A stretch of 41,403 nt of DNA from Aeromicrobium sp. (GCF_025965075.1 NZ_JAOPXQ010000098.1:1-41403), one strand, 5' to 3'; positions 1 through 7,688 are shown, counted from the stretch's first letter. Translations and numbers: made by a program. The notes: generated from the letters alone by a model not told the origin.

Positions 1-375
1 GAACGTGAACCCGGCCTCGGCGGCCTTCTGCAGCGCGCGCTTCAGCACGTGGCGGGGATCGGCGTACGACGGCGTGCCGTCGGGCATCAGGATGTCGCAG
101 AACATGCGAGCCGTCGCGGGGGTCTCGCCACGCCACGGCAGGATCTGGAACGTGGACGGGTCGGGCATCGCGAGCATGTCGGCCTCGTGGACGCGGGCGA
201 AGCCCTCGATCGCGGAGCCGTCGAAGCCGATCCCCTCGGCGAACGCGCCCTCCAGCTCGGCCGGGGCGATGGCCACCGACTTCAGGGAGCCCAGGACGTC
301 GGTGAACCACAGACGTACGAATCGAACGTCGCGCTCCTCGAGCGCGCGCAGGACGAAGTCTTCCTGTTTTCCCAT
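1..375 (-). CDS. glnA: Glutamine synthetase, GlnA2-like, N-terminal part (gene runs off the left edge)
   Basis: The minus frame from an ATG at 375 stays open for 125 codons to base 1 and is missing from the ORF track because it has no stop in the window. The protein starts MGKQEDFVLRALEERD and continues with FVRLWFTDVLGSLKSV and GIGFDGSAIEGFARV, the beta-grasp and early catalytic segments of type I glutamine synthetase, which makes glutamine from glutamate, ammonia and ATP in the cytoplasm. The wording is closer to the actinobacterial GlnA2 branch than to GlnA1. The ATG is preceded by a GGGAG Shine-Dalgarno about 10 nt upstream. It is divergent from nadE across 166 bp holding a possible GlnR box and a nested inverted repeat. 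The active-site C-terminal two thirds lie outside, so activity and the adenylylation site cannot be judged. Confidence 0.93.
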   Translation of the reverse strand, partial: MGKQEDFVLRALEERDVRFVRLWFTDVLGSLKSVAIAPAELEGAFAEGIGFDGSAIEGFARVHEADMLAMPDPSTFQILPWRGETPATARMFCDILMPDGTPSYADPRHVLKRALQKAAEAGFTF

Positions 376-398
376 GTGCTCAGTCTCCCACGCCGATT

Positions 399-414
399 GT
401 TACGGAATTGTTTC
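399..414 (-). promoter_or_regulatory. Candidate GlnR-type half-site pair upstream of glnA
   Basis: On the minus strand the sequence reads GAAAC-N6-GTAAC. The actinobacterial GlnR consensus is roughly gTnAC-N6-GaAAC; this fits with one mismatch. It lies 24 nt before the glnA start and overlaps an AT-rich TAACAAT that could be the -10 element. The site is seen directly; nitrogen control by GlnR is inference from the family and the target gene. Confidence 0.4.
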
Positions 415-449
415 CGAGCCCACCTCGCTGCCCGCGCCGCCGCCCGCGC

Positions 450-512
450 CGCTGGGCCTGACGTCTCGACAGACACGCCAGGCGTGTCCCCGCTGAAACG
501 TCAGGCCCAGCG
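450..512. repeat. Nested perfect inverted repeats between glnA and nadE
   Basis: Outer arms CGCTGGGCCTGACGT (450-464) and its exact complement (498-512) enclose an inner near-palindrome GACACGCC-A-GGCGTGTC (472-488). Transcribed, this gives one long hairpin carrying a second hairpin in its loop. The right arm ends about 18 nt before the nadE -10 element. No T-tract follows. It could be a transcription insulator, an operator or a short dispersed repeat. Confidence 0.8.
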
Positions 513-529
513 GGGCGGGGGCGTCCCGA

Positions 530-535
530 TAGTCT
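530..535 (+). promoter_or_regulatory. -10 element of a probable leaderless nadE promoter
   Basis: TAGTCT ends 7 nt before the A of the nadE ATG, so transcription would start at or next to the start codon. There is no Shine-Dalgarno between the hexamer and the ATG, consistent with leaderless initiation, which is common in actinobacteria. Confidence 0.6.
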
Positions 536-541
536 CGCCCC

Positions 542-2293
542 ATGCCCCAGATGCGCCTCGCCCTCGCCCAAGTCAACGCCACGGTCGGCGACCTCGCCGG
601 CAACGCCGACCTGGTCGTCCAGCACTGCAAGGACGCCGTGGCCCAGGGCGCCCACCTGGTGGTGTTTCCCGAGATGATGCTGACGGGCTATCCGATCGAG
701 GACCTGGCGATGCGCGCCTCGCTGATCGAGGCATCCCGGGCCACGGCCGAGGAGCTGGCCGTACGTCTGCAGGACGAGGGCTGCGGCGAGCTCGTCGCGG
801 TCGTCGGCTTCCTCGACCACGTCGAGGGGACGATCGACACGCTCGGCGTGCCCAAGAACGCCCCGCTCAACTCCGTCGCCGTGATGCACGGCGGCCGGAT
901 CGTCGCCCGCCAGGCCAAGCACCACCTGTGGAACTACGGCGTCGGCGACGAGATCCGCAACTTCGTCGCGGGCGACACGATCAACATCATCCAGGTCGGT
1001 GGCATCGACGTGGCCCTCGCGATCTGCGAGGACCTGTGGCGCGACGGCCCGTCCGCCGCGGCGAAGGCCGCCGACGCGGCCCTGCTCGTCGTCCCCAACG
1101 GCTCGCCCTACGAGGCCGACAAGGACGACGTACGCCTCGAGCTGTGCTCCCGTCGCGCACAGGAGGGCGAGTGCGTCCTGGCGTACGTCAACCTGGTCGG
1201 CGGGCAGGACGAGCTCGTCTTCGACGGCGACTCGATCGTCGTCGACGCCGCCGGGACGGTGCTGGGTCGCTCGGGCCAGTTCGACCCCGAGCTGCTCGTC
1301 GTCGACCTCGACCTGCCGGCCGCGACACCGACGATGCCGGACGCCGACGAGCGCTTCGGCGGCCTGACGATCAGGCGCACCATCATCACCGCCGAGCCGT
1401 TCACGGCCTACGAGCCGCGTCCCGTCGCCCACGCCGAACGGATGCCCCGGCACCAGGAGATCTGGACCGCCCTGGTCACTGGCCTGCGGGACTACGTGCA
1501 CAAGAACGGGTTCCGGTCGGTCCTGTTCGGCATGTCCGGTGGCATCGACTCGACCCTGGTCGCGGCGATCGCGGTCGACGCCCTCGGCCCGGAGAACGTC
1601 TTCGGTGTCTCCAACCCCAGCGCCTGGTCGAGCGAGCACTCCCAGTCGGATGCCGCCGAGCAGGCCCGGCGCACCGGGTTGACGCTGCAGACCGTGCCGA
1701 TCGCGCCGATCTTCGACGCGTACCAGGAGGCCCTGCACCTGGACGGCCTCGCCGAGGAGAACCTGCAGGCCCGGATCCGGGCCGTGATCTGGATGGGGCT
1801 GTCCAACCAGCACGGCCACCTGGTCCTGGCATGCGGCAACAAGTCCGAGCTCGCGACCGGCTACTCCACGATCTACGGTGACGCCGTCGGGGCGTACGCG
1901 CCGATCAAGGACGTCCCCAAGACCTTGGTGTGGGAGCTCGCGACGTGGCGCAACGCGCATGCCGTCGAGCTCGGCCAGACGCCGCCGATCCCCGAGGACA
2001 CGATCAGCAAGCCCCCGTCGGCCGAGCTGCGGCCCGGGCAGCTCGACTCGGACTCGCTGCCCCCGTACGACCTGCTGGACGCGGTCCTCGACGCGTACGT
2101 CGAGCGGGACCTCGGCTCGGCCGACGTCATCGCCGAGGGCTTCGACCCGGCACTGGTCGAGCGGGTCATCACGCTGGTGGACCGGGCCGAGTACAAGCGC
2201 CGGCAGTACCCGCCGGGACCCAAGGTGTCGCGTCGCAACTTCGGTCGCGACCGCCGCGTCCCGATCACCCACCGGTGGCGGGAGAAGCTCTGA
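542..2293 (+). CDS. nadE: Glutamine-dependent NAD+ synthetase
   Basis: Last step of NAD synthesis: deamido-NAD (NaAD) plus ATP plus glutamine gives NAD+. The 583-residue protein has the two-domain layout of glutamine-using NadE. The N-terminal nitrilase-type amidase domain carries the Glu-Lys-Cys triad, seen as E44 (VVFPEMM), K126 (RQAKHH) and C162 (LAICEDLW), and releases ammonia from glutamine. The C-terminal synthetase domain carries the ATP-pyrophosphatase P-loop SGGIDS at residues 332-337 and ends in a basic tail. It is shorter than the roughly 680-residue mycobacterial enzyme and belongs to the other glutaminase-fused branch. The start at 542 fits the leaderless -10 spacing and the conserved MRLALAQVNATVGD opening. 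A long antisense ORF (380-2272) is a GC-frame shadow. Confidence 0.97.
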   Translation: MPQMRLALAQVNATVGDLAGNADLVVQHCKDAVAQGAHLVVFPEMMLTGYPIEDLAMRASLIEASRATAEELAVRLQDEGCGELVAVVGFLDHVEGTIDTLGVPKNAPLNSVAVMHGGRIVARQAKHHLWNYGVGDEIRNFVAGDTINIIQVGGIDVALAICEDLWRDGPSAAAKAADAALLVVPNGSPYEADKDDVRLELCSRRAQEGECVLAYVNLVGGQDELVFDGDSIVVDAAGTVLGRSGQFDPELLVVDLDLPAATPTMPDADERFGGLTIRRTIITAEPFTAYEPRPVAHAERMPRHQEIWTALVTGLRDYVHKNGFRSVLFGMSGGIDSTLVAAIAVDALGPENVFGVSNPSAWSSEHSQSDAAEQARRTGLTLQTVPIAPIFDAYQEALHLDGLAEENLQARIRAVIWMGLSNQHGHLVLACGNKSELATGYSTIYGDAVGAYAPIKDVPKTLVWELATWRNAHAVELGQTPPIPEDTISKPPSAELRPGQLDSDSLPPYDLLDAVLDAYVERDLGSADVIAEGFDPALVERVITLVDRAEYKRRQYPPGPKVSRRNFGRDRRVPITHRWREKL

Positions 2294-2309
2294 CCCCGGC
2301 GGTCGACGG

Positions 2310-2927
2310 TCAGCCGATCGTCGCCTCGTAGTCGCCGAGCCCGTTCCCGTCCAGCGACTCGAGCGCGTCGAGGCAGCCCTGGAAGGGCTGGCTGGCCTCC
2401 GCCGCGGACGTCAGTGCCGCGCGTGCCGCATCGACGGCGTCGGTGTCGAGCGGGTCCGCCCGGTCGAGGGCGGCCAGCGGCGCGGCCAGGTCGCTCGTGA
2501 CGAGCGGCGCTGCGACGCGCATCGACTCGATGGCGGTGGCCACGTCGGCCGGCGTCGGGTCGAGCCGGCCGGCCCGCTGCGCCTTCGCGAGATCGTCCTC
2601 GACGCCGGCGAGCCGCTCGGCCATGTCGTAGTCACCGGCCGTCACCAGGACGTACTCGACGCTCTCGACCGTTCGGCTGAGACGGTCGAGGTCGGCGCAG
2701 TCGGACGATCGTGCGCTCCGGCCCAGCCGTTCGAACGCCGCGAACAAGGAGTCCCACCGCGCCGTGAGCGTCGGCAGCGACGGGCCGCCCGGATTGCCGT
2801 ACTCACCCATCTGGTCGTGGTACGCACTGAAGTCCTCCCGGCAGTCCACCGTGCTGGCGGTCCCACGAGCACATCCCGGGACGACGACGGCAACGATGAC
2901 GAGGACCAGGGCGAGGGAGCGGCGCAC
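2310..2927 (-). CDS. Small predicted lipoprotein, function unknown
   Basis: 205 residues from a GTG at 2927. The N-terminus is MRRSLALVLVIVAVVVPGC: a basic n-region, a hydrophobic stretch and a lipobox ending in Cys, so export and lipidation at the outer face of the membrane are likely. The mature part is acidic and helical, with several Asp/Ala-rich segments and four further cysteines that could form disulfides (DCREDF, SDCADL, QGCLDA among them). I recognise no catalytic motif or named family. It is convergent with nadE (16 bp between stops) and divergent from panB (125 bp), so it is probably its own unit. A CAGGAT hexamer lies 7 nt before the GTG, a weak match to the leaderless pattern. 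Confidence 0.75.
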   Translation of the reverse strand: MRRSLALVLVIVAVVVPGCARGTASTVDCREDFSAYHDQMGEYGNPGGPSLPTLTARWDSLFAAFERLGRSARSSDCADLDRLSRTVESVEYVLVTAGDYDMAERLAGVEDDLAKAQRAGRLDPTPADVATAIESMRVAAPLVTSDLAAPLAALDRADPLDTDAVDAARAALTSAAEASQPFQGCLDALESLDGNGLGDYEATIG

Positions 2928-3052
2928 GGTGACGATCCTGCCACCGATGTGTCGTGACTTGCTTCACAAACAGCGTCATGGATGCGTCGATCTGGCACGC
3001 TGGAGACATCCGTGGACTCCACCCGAGCCGCGAGACGAACAGGAGAATTCCC

Positions 3053-3928
3053 ATGGCCGACGCCACCCCCGAAGAGACCGCGCCCTACGGCACCGGACCC
3101 GTCACCCCGCCCACCGGATCCGAGACGATCCGCAAGGTCCGCACCCATCACCTCCAGCAGTGGAAGGCCGAGGGGCACAAGTGGGCGATGCTCACGGCGT
3201 ACGACCAGTACGCCGCCGCGACGTTCGACGAGGCCGGCATCCCGGTGATGCTGGTCGGCGACTCCGCCTCGAACAACGTCTTCGCCAACGAGACCTCGCT
3301 GCCCGTGACGGTCGACGAGCTCATCCCGCTGGTCCGCGCGGTGACCCGGTCGACCCACCGGGCGCTGATCGTGGCCGACCTGCCGTTCGGCTCCTACCAG
3401 GGCTCGCCCGAGCAGGCGTTCCACACCGCCGTCCGGTTCATGAAGGAGGCCAACGCCCATGCCGTCAAGCTCGAGGGCGGCCTGCCGATGGTGCCGCAGG
3501 TCAAGCTGTTGACCGACGCGGGCATCCCGGTCATGGCGCACATCGGCTTCACCCCGCAGTCCGAGCACAACCTGGGCGGCTACCGTGTCCAGGGCCGCGG
3601 CGACACCGCCAACACGCTGATCGCCGAGGCCAAGGCGTTCGAGGAGGCCGGCGCGTTCGCCGTCGTGATGGAGATGGTGCCCGCCCCGGTCGCGGCCGAG
3701 GTGACCAAGGCGCTGCGCATCCCGACGATCGGCATCGGCGCCGGCGTCGACTGCGACGCCCAGGTGCTGGTCTGGGGCGACATGATGGGCCTGCGCACGG
3801 GCCGGCTGCCGCGCTTCGTCAAGCAGTACGCCGATCTGCACACCGTGATGCTCGACGCCGCCCGGACGTATGCCGACGAGGTCGCGACCGGCGTCTTCCC
3901 CGGCCCGGAGCACTCGTTCGAGAGCTGA
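3053..3928 (+). CDS. panB: 3-methyl-2-oxobutanoate hydroxymethyltransferase (ketopantoate synthase)
   Basis: First committed step of pantothenate/CoA synthesis: alpha-ketoisovalerate plus 5,10-methylene-THF gives ketopantoate. The 291-residue protein shows the PanB Mg2+ ligands D70 (LVGDSASN), D109 (VADLPFG) and E141 (VKLEGG), and the catalytic E207 (VVMEMVP). The ORF track starts 33 codons earlier, but ATG 3053 has an AGGAG 8 nt upstream and begins the real N-terminus [10 protein letters not shown]; the upstream codons look non-coding. The roughly 25-residue N-terminal extension before the barrel is typical of actinobacterial PanB. panC, panD and coaA are not in the window; coaD, a later step, is at 37 kb. 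Confidence 0.96.
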   Translation: MADATPEETAPYGTGPVTPPTGSETIRKVRTHHLQQWKAEGHKWAMLTAYDQYAAATFDEAGIPVMLVGDSASNNVFANETSLPVTVDELIPLVRAVTRSTHRALIVADLPFGSYQGSPEQAFHTAVRFMKEANAHAVKLEGGLPMVPQVKLLTDAGIPVMAHIGFTPQSEHNLGGYRVQGRGDTANTLIAEAKAFEEAGAFAVVMEMVPAPVAAEVTKALRIPTIGIGAGVDCDAQVLVWGDMMGLRTGRLPRFVKQYADLHTVMLDAARTYADEVATGVFPGPEHSFES

Positions 3929-3937
3929 ATCCTTGGT

Positions 3938-4014
3938 GAGCGGTGCGCTGGCGCCCAGGAAGAGGCCTGGGCTGCCTGACCCGGTGCGGGTGGGTGGACG
4001 CCAGCGCACCGCTC
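3938..4014. repeat. Nested inverted repeat downstream of panB
   Basis: Arms GAGCGGTGCGCTGGCG (3938-3953) and the exact complement (3999-4014) enclose a smaller hairpin CCCAGG (3954-3959) / CCTGGG (3966-3971). It fills the gap between the convergent ends of panB and the 96-residue membrane protein and may end transcription from both sides. There is no T-tract, so factor-independent termination is uncertain. Confidence 0.75.
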
Positions 4015-4023
4015 CTCAAGGAG

Positions 4024-4314
4024 CTAGGCGCTCCAGTCCCATGCGGTCGCGCCGACCCAGCCCAGCGCGATCCAGGCCAAGACACCCACGACGGGGACCC
4101 AGATGCACCAGGTCGGGTGCGTCCGGGTCCACCGGGCGACCAGCACGACCTGCGGGATCAGCAGCACGAACGCCAGGACGATCCCCCACCACGGGGCGAA
4201 CAGACCGGTCGTGACGGTGCACCACAGCACGACCAGCAGCCCGGCGACGCCGATCCACGGGCCCGACCGTTCGAGCTGTAGTCCACTCCCCCGTCGACGG
4301 CGGCGGCGCCTCAT
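4024..4314 (-). CDS. Small membrane protein, function unknown
   Basis: 96 residues. It opens with a poly-Arg cytoplasmic stretch, followed by about three hydrophobic segments (WIGVAGLLVVLWCTVTTGLF, WWGIVLAFVLLIPQVVLVA, WCIWVPVVGVLAWIALGW). The ORF track begins at 4344, but the ATG at 4314 overlaps the stop of the upstream gene as ATGA, the usual sign of translational coupling, so I take that start. No family recognised. It shares an operon with the preceding small protein. Confidence 0.7.
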   Translation of the reverse strand: MRRRRRRRGSGLQLERSGPWIGVAGLLVVLWCTVTTGLFAPWWGIVLAFVLLIPQVVLVARWTRTHPTWCIWVPVVGVLAWIALGWVGATAWDWSA

Positions 4315-4508
4315 TCCTTGGGCGGCTGGGCGTCGTCGTTCCACTCCGGGTCGCTGTCCCAGTCCTTCGTGCGCTCGGCAGCGATCTCGAGGGCGCGGGA
4401 GGCCTCAGCGGCGGAGTCGTAGGGGCCGAGGCGGTCGGCCGCGCGACATCCCTCCTCACCCTCGACGGTGTGGTGCTTGGTGCAGTAGTAGTACTTGCCT
4501 TCGCTCAT
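4311..4508 (-). CDS. Conserved small actinobacterial protein, function unknown
   Basis: 65 residues beginning MSEGKYYYCTKHHTVEGEEGC, with a Cys and two His close together (YYYCTKHH) and a second Cys, which could bind a metal. The middle (LGPYDSAAEASRALE) is the recurring part of this short actinobacterial family as I remember it. The C-terminus is acidic. It is the first gene of a two-gene unit, ending in an ATGA overlap with the membrane protein. A TAGGCT hexamer 6 nt before the ATG indicates a leaderless promoter, back to back with that of map. Confidence 0.8.
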   Translation of the reverse strand: MSEGKYYYCTKHHTVEGEEGCRAADRLGPYDSAAEASRALEIAAERTKDWDSDPEWNDDAQPPKE

Positions 4509-4514
4509 GACTGC

Positions 4515-4520
4515 AGCCTA
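4515..4520 (-). promoter_or_regulatory. -10 element, leaderless promoter of the 65-residue gene
   Basis: Minus-strand TAGGCT separated by 6 nt from the ATG at 4508. No Shine-Dalgarno lies between. Confidence 0.55.
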
Positions 4521-4558
4521 TGACCTTCGGCACGGCCCGGCCCGGCTTCGAGGCCCAC

Positions 4559-4564
4559 TAAACT
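4559..4564 (+). promoter_or_regulatory. -10 element, leaderless promoter of map
   Basis: TAAACT separated by 6 nt from the GTG at 4571, so the transcript would begin at the start codon. It supports the GTG start, since no ribosome-binding site is present. Confidence 0.6.
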
Positions 4565-4570
4565 CGCCGG

Positions 4571-5419
4571 GTGACTGTCCTGACTGCCGGCCGCGTGTCG
4601 GCCCAGCGCGCCGTGCCCGACTCGATCGACCGTCCCGAGTACGTCGGACAGATCGCCCCGCTGCCCTACAAGGGGCCCTTCGTCCGCGACGCGGAGACGA
4701 TCGAGGCGATGCGGGCCGCGGGCCGGATCGCCGCCCGGGCGCTGGACGCCGTCGAGGCGGCGATCGCCCCGGGCGTGACGACCGACGAGCTCGACCGGGT
4801 CGGCCACGAGTTCCTGCTCGACCACGGCGCCTATCCGTCGACGCTGGGCTACCGCGGCTATCCCAAGTCGCTGTGCAGCAGCGTCAACGAGGTCATCTGC
4901 CACGGCATCCCCGACGACCGCCCGCTCGAGGACGGCGACATCGTCAACATCGACATCACCGCCTACATCGGCGAGGTGCACGGCGACACCAACAAGACCT
5001 ACCTGGTCGGCGACGTCGACCAGGAGTCACGACTGCTGGTCGAGCGGACCCGCGAGGCCACGATGCGGGCGATCCGCGCCGTCAAGCCGGGCCGGCAGAT
5101 CAACGTGATCGGCCGGGTCATCGAGACGTACGCCAAGCGGTTCGGCTACGGCGTCGTCCGGGACTTCACGGGGCACGGCGTCGGCCCGGCGTTCCACGAC
5201 GGCCTGATCATCCCGCACTACGACGACCCGGACCACGACACCGTGATCCTGCCGGGCATGACGTTCACGATCGAGCCGATGCTGACGCTCGGCTCGATCG
5301 AGTGGGACATGTGGGACGACGGCTGGACCGCCACGACGCAGGACAAGTCGCGCACGGCCCAGTTCGAGCACACCCTGCTGGTGACGTCCAAGGGTGCTGA
5401 GATCCTGACGCTGCCCTGA
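4571..5419 (+). CDS. map: Methionine aminopeptidase, type I
   Basis: Removes the initiator Met from nascent proteins in the cytoplasm. 282 residues with the five type I metal ligands D128 (NIDIT), D139 (HGDT), H202 (GHGVG), E235 (TIEP) and E266 (FEHT), plus the conserved H111 (VICHGIP). The roughly 35-residue N-terminal extension with a Pro-rich segment ([10 protein letters not shown]) is typical of the long mycobacterial MapB-type enzyme. The gene is not linked to secY/adk/infA here, so it is probably the stand-alone actinobacterial copy. GTG start supported by the leaderless -10 element. The last codons form the left arm of a terminator-like hairpin shared with the convergent aldo/keto reductase. 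Confidence 0.96.
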   Translation: MTVLTAGRVSAQRAVPDSIDRPEYVGQIAPLPYKGPFVRDAETIEAMRAAGRIAARALDAVEAAIAPGVTTDELDRVGHEFLLDHGAYPSTLGYRGYPKSLCSSVNEVICHGIPDDRPLEDGDIVNIDITAYIGEVHGDTNKTYLVGDVDQESRLLVERTREATMRAIRAVKPGRQINVIGRVIETYAKRFGYGVVRDFTGHGVGPAFHDGLIIPHYDDPDHDTVILPGMTFTIEPMLTLGSIEWDMWDDGWTATTQDKSRTAQFEHTLLVTSKGAEILTLP

Positions 5420-5443
5420 CCACGTGGCCGGGCAGCGTCAGGA
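5403..5443. terminator. Bidirectional terminator-like hairpin between map and the aldo/keto reductase
   Basis: TCCTGACGCTGCCC (5403-5416) and its perfect complement (5430-5443) flank a 13-nt loop. The stem includes the last map codons and lies just outside the reductase stop. No T-run follows on either strand. Confidence 0.55.
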
Positions 5444-5449
5444 CACGGG

Positions 5450-6283
5450 TCACGGGATGTAGTTGAACTCGTCCGGGTTGGGGCCGGTGCGCTCGTCCTT
5501 GTTCAGCGCGCTGACCATGGCGATCTCGCCGTCGGACAGCTCGAAGTCGAAGATCGCGAAGTTCTCCTCGACGCGCTCCTTCGTCACCGACTTGGGGAAG
5601 ACGATGTCGCCGCGCTGCACGTGCCACCGCAGGACGACCTGCGCCGGCGTCTTGCCGTGCTCGGCCGCGATGTTGGTGATCGTGGGGTTGTCCAGGACCA
5701 GGCCCTGCGCGATCGGCGACCAGGCCTCGGTCGCGATGCCGTGCTCGGCGTTGGCCGCACGGACGTCGTCCTGGGTCAGGAAGGGGTGCACCTCGATCTG
5801 GTTGACCGCGGGCACGACGTCGGTCTCCTGCAGCAGGCGGCGCAGGTGCTTGGGCTGGAAGTTCGACACGCCGATCGACCGGGCCCGGCCGCTGGCGTAG
5901 ACCTCCTCGAGCGCCTTCCAGGTCTCGACGAACGTCACGTCGATGCCCGGCAGCGGCCAGTGGATCAGGAACAGGTCGAGGTAGTCGAAGCCCAGCGCGT
6001 CGAGCGACTCGTCGAACGCCTTGAGGGCGTCGTCGTGCGCGTGGAAGCCGTTGTTGAGCTTGCTGGTCACGAAGATCTCGTCGCGCGCCAGGCCGGACTC
6101 GCGGACGGCCTCGCCGACGCCCTTCTCGTTGCCGTACATCTCAGCGGTGTCGATGTGCCGGTAGCCGACCTCGAGGGCCGCGAGCGTCGCGTCCTTGGTC
6201 TCGTCAGGGTCGATCTGGAAGACGCCGAAGCCGAGCTGCGGGATCGTCTTGCCGTTGTTGAGGGCAATCGTGGGCACAGTCAT
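5450..6283 (-). CDS. Aldo/keto reductase, 2,5-diketo-gluconate reductase-like
   Basis: NADPH-dependent carbonyl reductase of about 277 residues with the AKR catalytic tetrad D45, Y50 (HIDTAEMYGNE), K75 (FVTSKLNN) and H108 (FLIHWP), and the C-terminal cofactor motif FPKSVTKERVEEN. The pattern resembles AKR5-type reductases of small aldehydes and ketones; the physiological substrate cannot be read from the sequence. The ORF track begins 59 codons upstream, but ATG 6283 has AGGAG 7 nt before it and starts the conserved MTVPTIALNNGKTIPQLGFG. Single-gene unit, convergent with map. A second AKR of a different subfamily is at 12365-13375. Confidence 0.92.
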   Translation of the reverse strand: MTVPTIALNNGKTIPQLGFGVFQIDPDETKDATLAALEVGYRHIDTAEMYGNEKGVGEAVRESGLARDEIFVTSKLNNGFHAHDDALKAFDESLDALGFDYLDLFLIHWPLPGIDVTFVETWKALEEVYASGRARSIGVSNFQPKHLRRLLQETDVVPAVNQIEVHPFLTQDDVRAANAEHGIATEAWSPIAQGLVLDNPTITNIAAEHGKTPAQVVLRWHVQRGDIVFPKSVTKERVEENFAIFDFELSDGEIAMVSALNKDERTGPNPDEFNYIP

Positions 6284-6392
6284 GTCTGCTCCTGAGATAT
6301 CGGGGGTTGGGGCGGGCCACACCTCCGGGGAGGGGCCTCGCCTCGAACGTACCCCGCGCACTCGGGCGCAATCAGGACGGACGATCAGGGTG

Positions 6393-6837
6393 CGAATGAG
6401 CCGGCCTGTAAGCCGGATCCTGTCAGGCCCGGATTGCTCCGGGCCCGGGCGACCATCCATCTGGGACGCCCATTGCTGGACGCCTCGTGCAACCTACCCG
6501 CTGACATCGGACGAGCAGCCCGTCAGCGCAGGCCCGACCTCGCGGTCGAGCCCTCTTGGTCTTGCTCCCGGTGGGGTTTACCTAGCCGTCCCGGTCACCC
6601 GGCACGCTGGTGAGCTCTTACCTCACCGTTTCACCCTTACCCGCACCTGTCGCCATCACGCACGAGCAAGCTCGCGCGCATCGGGCGAAGGCCGCTGGCG
6701 GTCTGATTTCTGTGGCACTGTCCCGCACGTCGCCGTGGGTGGCCGTTAGCCACCACCGTCGCTCTACGGAGTCCGGACTTTCCTCGACATTCCCACCTCG
6801 CGGTGAAGATGCCGCGGCCGCCCGGCCGACTCATTCG
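6393..6837 (-). ncRNA. rnpB: RNase P RNA, type A
   Basis: Catalytic RNA that trims tRNA 5' leaders. On the minus strand it shows the conserved GAGGAAAGTCCGGACTCC (6785-6768) and ACAGAAATCAGACCGCC (6713-6697), and the ends pair as a 13-bp P1 helix (CGAATGAGTCGGC with GCCGGCTCATTCG, one G-U), which fixes the limits. A TAGGAT -10 element lies at 6850-6845, 7 nt before the 5' end. Length about 445 nt, normal for actinobacteria. It sits between the aldo/keto reductase and the riboswitch leader. ORFs drawn across it are not genes. Confidence 0.95.
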
Positions 6838-6844
6838 CGGTCCG

Positions 6845-6850
6845 ATCCTA
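6845..6850 (-). promoter_or_regulatory. -10 element of rnpB
   Basis: Minus-strand TAGGAT placing the start at about 6838, matching the outer end of the P1 helix. Confidence 0.6.
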
Positions 6851-6908
6851 TCGCCCCGGGGTGACCGAGGTCATGGCGGCGGTGGTGCAGGAGCCGGTCG
6901 GGGTGCCC

Positions 6909-6914
6909 TAGGCT
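6909..6914 (+). promoter_or_regulatory. -10 element of the riboswitch transcript
   Basis: TAGGCT, with transcription predicted to start at about 6921, one base before the P1 strand of the aptamer. No clear -35. Confidence 0.5.
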
Positions 6915-6920
6915 GGGCGT

Positions 6921-7106
6921 ACGAAAGGGAGTAGTCCCCAACGGCTGTGTCGACATACTGAGGCCCACGAACGTGTGAGCATCCGGTGCAGCAGGCCAGA
7001 GAACCTTCTGGCGGACGAGACTTTCGACCAGACCTGTCTATTGACGCGCCTGGTCGAAGACTCGTCGTCCCAGGCTCTTCGTCCAGGCAGACGAGGAGCC
7101 TTTGTC
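6921..7106 (+). promoter_or_regulatory. yybP-ykoY (Mn2+) riboswitch with ribosome-binding-site sequestering platform
   Basis: The leader opens CGAAAGGGAGTAG, the yybP-ykoY signature (P1 strand plus GGAGUAG loop), and the P1 partner CTTTCG follows GACGAGA at 7021-7026, closing an aptamer of about 105 nt. Downstream, 7014-7031 can pair with 7050-7066 and so compete with P1. GGCTCTTCGTC (7073-7083) pairs with GACGAGGAGCC (7090-7100), burying the Shine-Dalgarno GAGGAG. A third stem, CGAAGA (7055-7060) with TCTTCG (7076-7081), would free it. Read together: no metal, SD hidden; Mn2+ bound, P1 forms, 7055-7060 is released and the SD opens. The family is known to sense Mn2+ and turn on exporters. Confidence 0.85.
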
Positions 7107-7688
7107 GTGTACGCCTTCCTGCTGAGCACCGCCGTGATCTTCGTGGCCGAGCTCGGGGACAAGAGCCAGCTGATGGCGATGACGTTCGCCACCCGGTACC
7201 GGGTGCGGGACGTCATCATCGGCATCACCGCGGCGACCGCCCTGGTCCACCTCGCCTCGGTCGGGATCGGCGCGTTCGTCGGCGACCGCTTCGAGGACAG
7301 CCAGGGCACCATCGCGATCGTTGCCGGCGTCGCGTTCCTGCTGTTCGCGGCGTGGACCTGGCGGGGCGACGAGCTGACCGAGGAGGAGGCCGGAAAGGCC
7401 AGGAGCGCCACGGGTGCGGCGATCGTCGCGGTCGGTATCGCCTTCTTCCTCGCCGAGCTGGGCGACAAGACGATGCTCGCGACGATCACCCTGGCGACGC
7501 AGGAGGGCTGGCTCGGCACGTGGCTCGGCAGCACGGTCGGTATGGTCGCCGCCGACGCCCTGGCGATCGTCGTCGGCGCGCTGCTCGGCCGGCACCTGCC
7601 CGAGCGCGTCATCAAGATCGGCGCCACGGTGGCCTTCGTCGTGTTCGGCCTGGTCCTGATCGCGGAGGGCGTGGGCCTGTTCGGATAG
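7107..7688 (+). CDS. UPF0016/GDT1-TMEM165 family cation (probably Mn2+) exporter
   Basis: 193-residue inner-membrane protein with six predicted membrane segments in two repeats, each with the family motif: ELGDKS at 15-20 and ELGDKT at 117-122. These acidic motifs line the transport path in Mn2+/Ca2+ transporters of this family (bacterial MneA, yeast Gdt1). Control by a yybP-ykoY riboswitch points to Mn2+ efflux. The ORF track start at 6975 lies inside the riboswitch; GTG 7107, 8 nt after GAGGAG, is the sensible start and begins the first membrane segment (MYAFLLSTAVIFVAELGDKS). The downstream permease starts 10 nt after the stop and may be co-transcribed. Confidence 0.92.
   Translation: MYAFLLSTAVIFVAELGDKSQLMAMTFATRYRVRDVIIGITAATALVHLASVGIGAFVGDRFEDSQGTIAIVAGVAFLLFAAWTWRGDELTEEEAGKARSATGAAIVAVGIAFFLAELGDKTMLATITLATQEGWLGTWLGSTVGMVAADALAIVVGALLGRHLPERVIKIGATVAFVVFGLVLIAEGVGLFG

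Noticed and set aside
380-2272. Long antisense ORF (630 aa) opposite nadE
   Set aside because: Arg/Asp/Val-rich shadow frame typical of high-GC genes; nadE motifs are complete on the other strand.
6610-6864. ORFs over rnpB
   Set aside because: The region folds as RNase P RNA with all conserved blocks.
6975-7106. N-terminal extension of the UPF0016 protein
   Set aside because: The bases are riboswitch; the GTG at 7107 has a clear ribosome-binding site and begins the first membrane helix.
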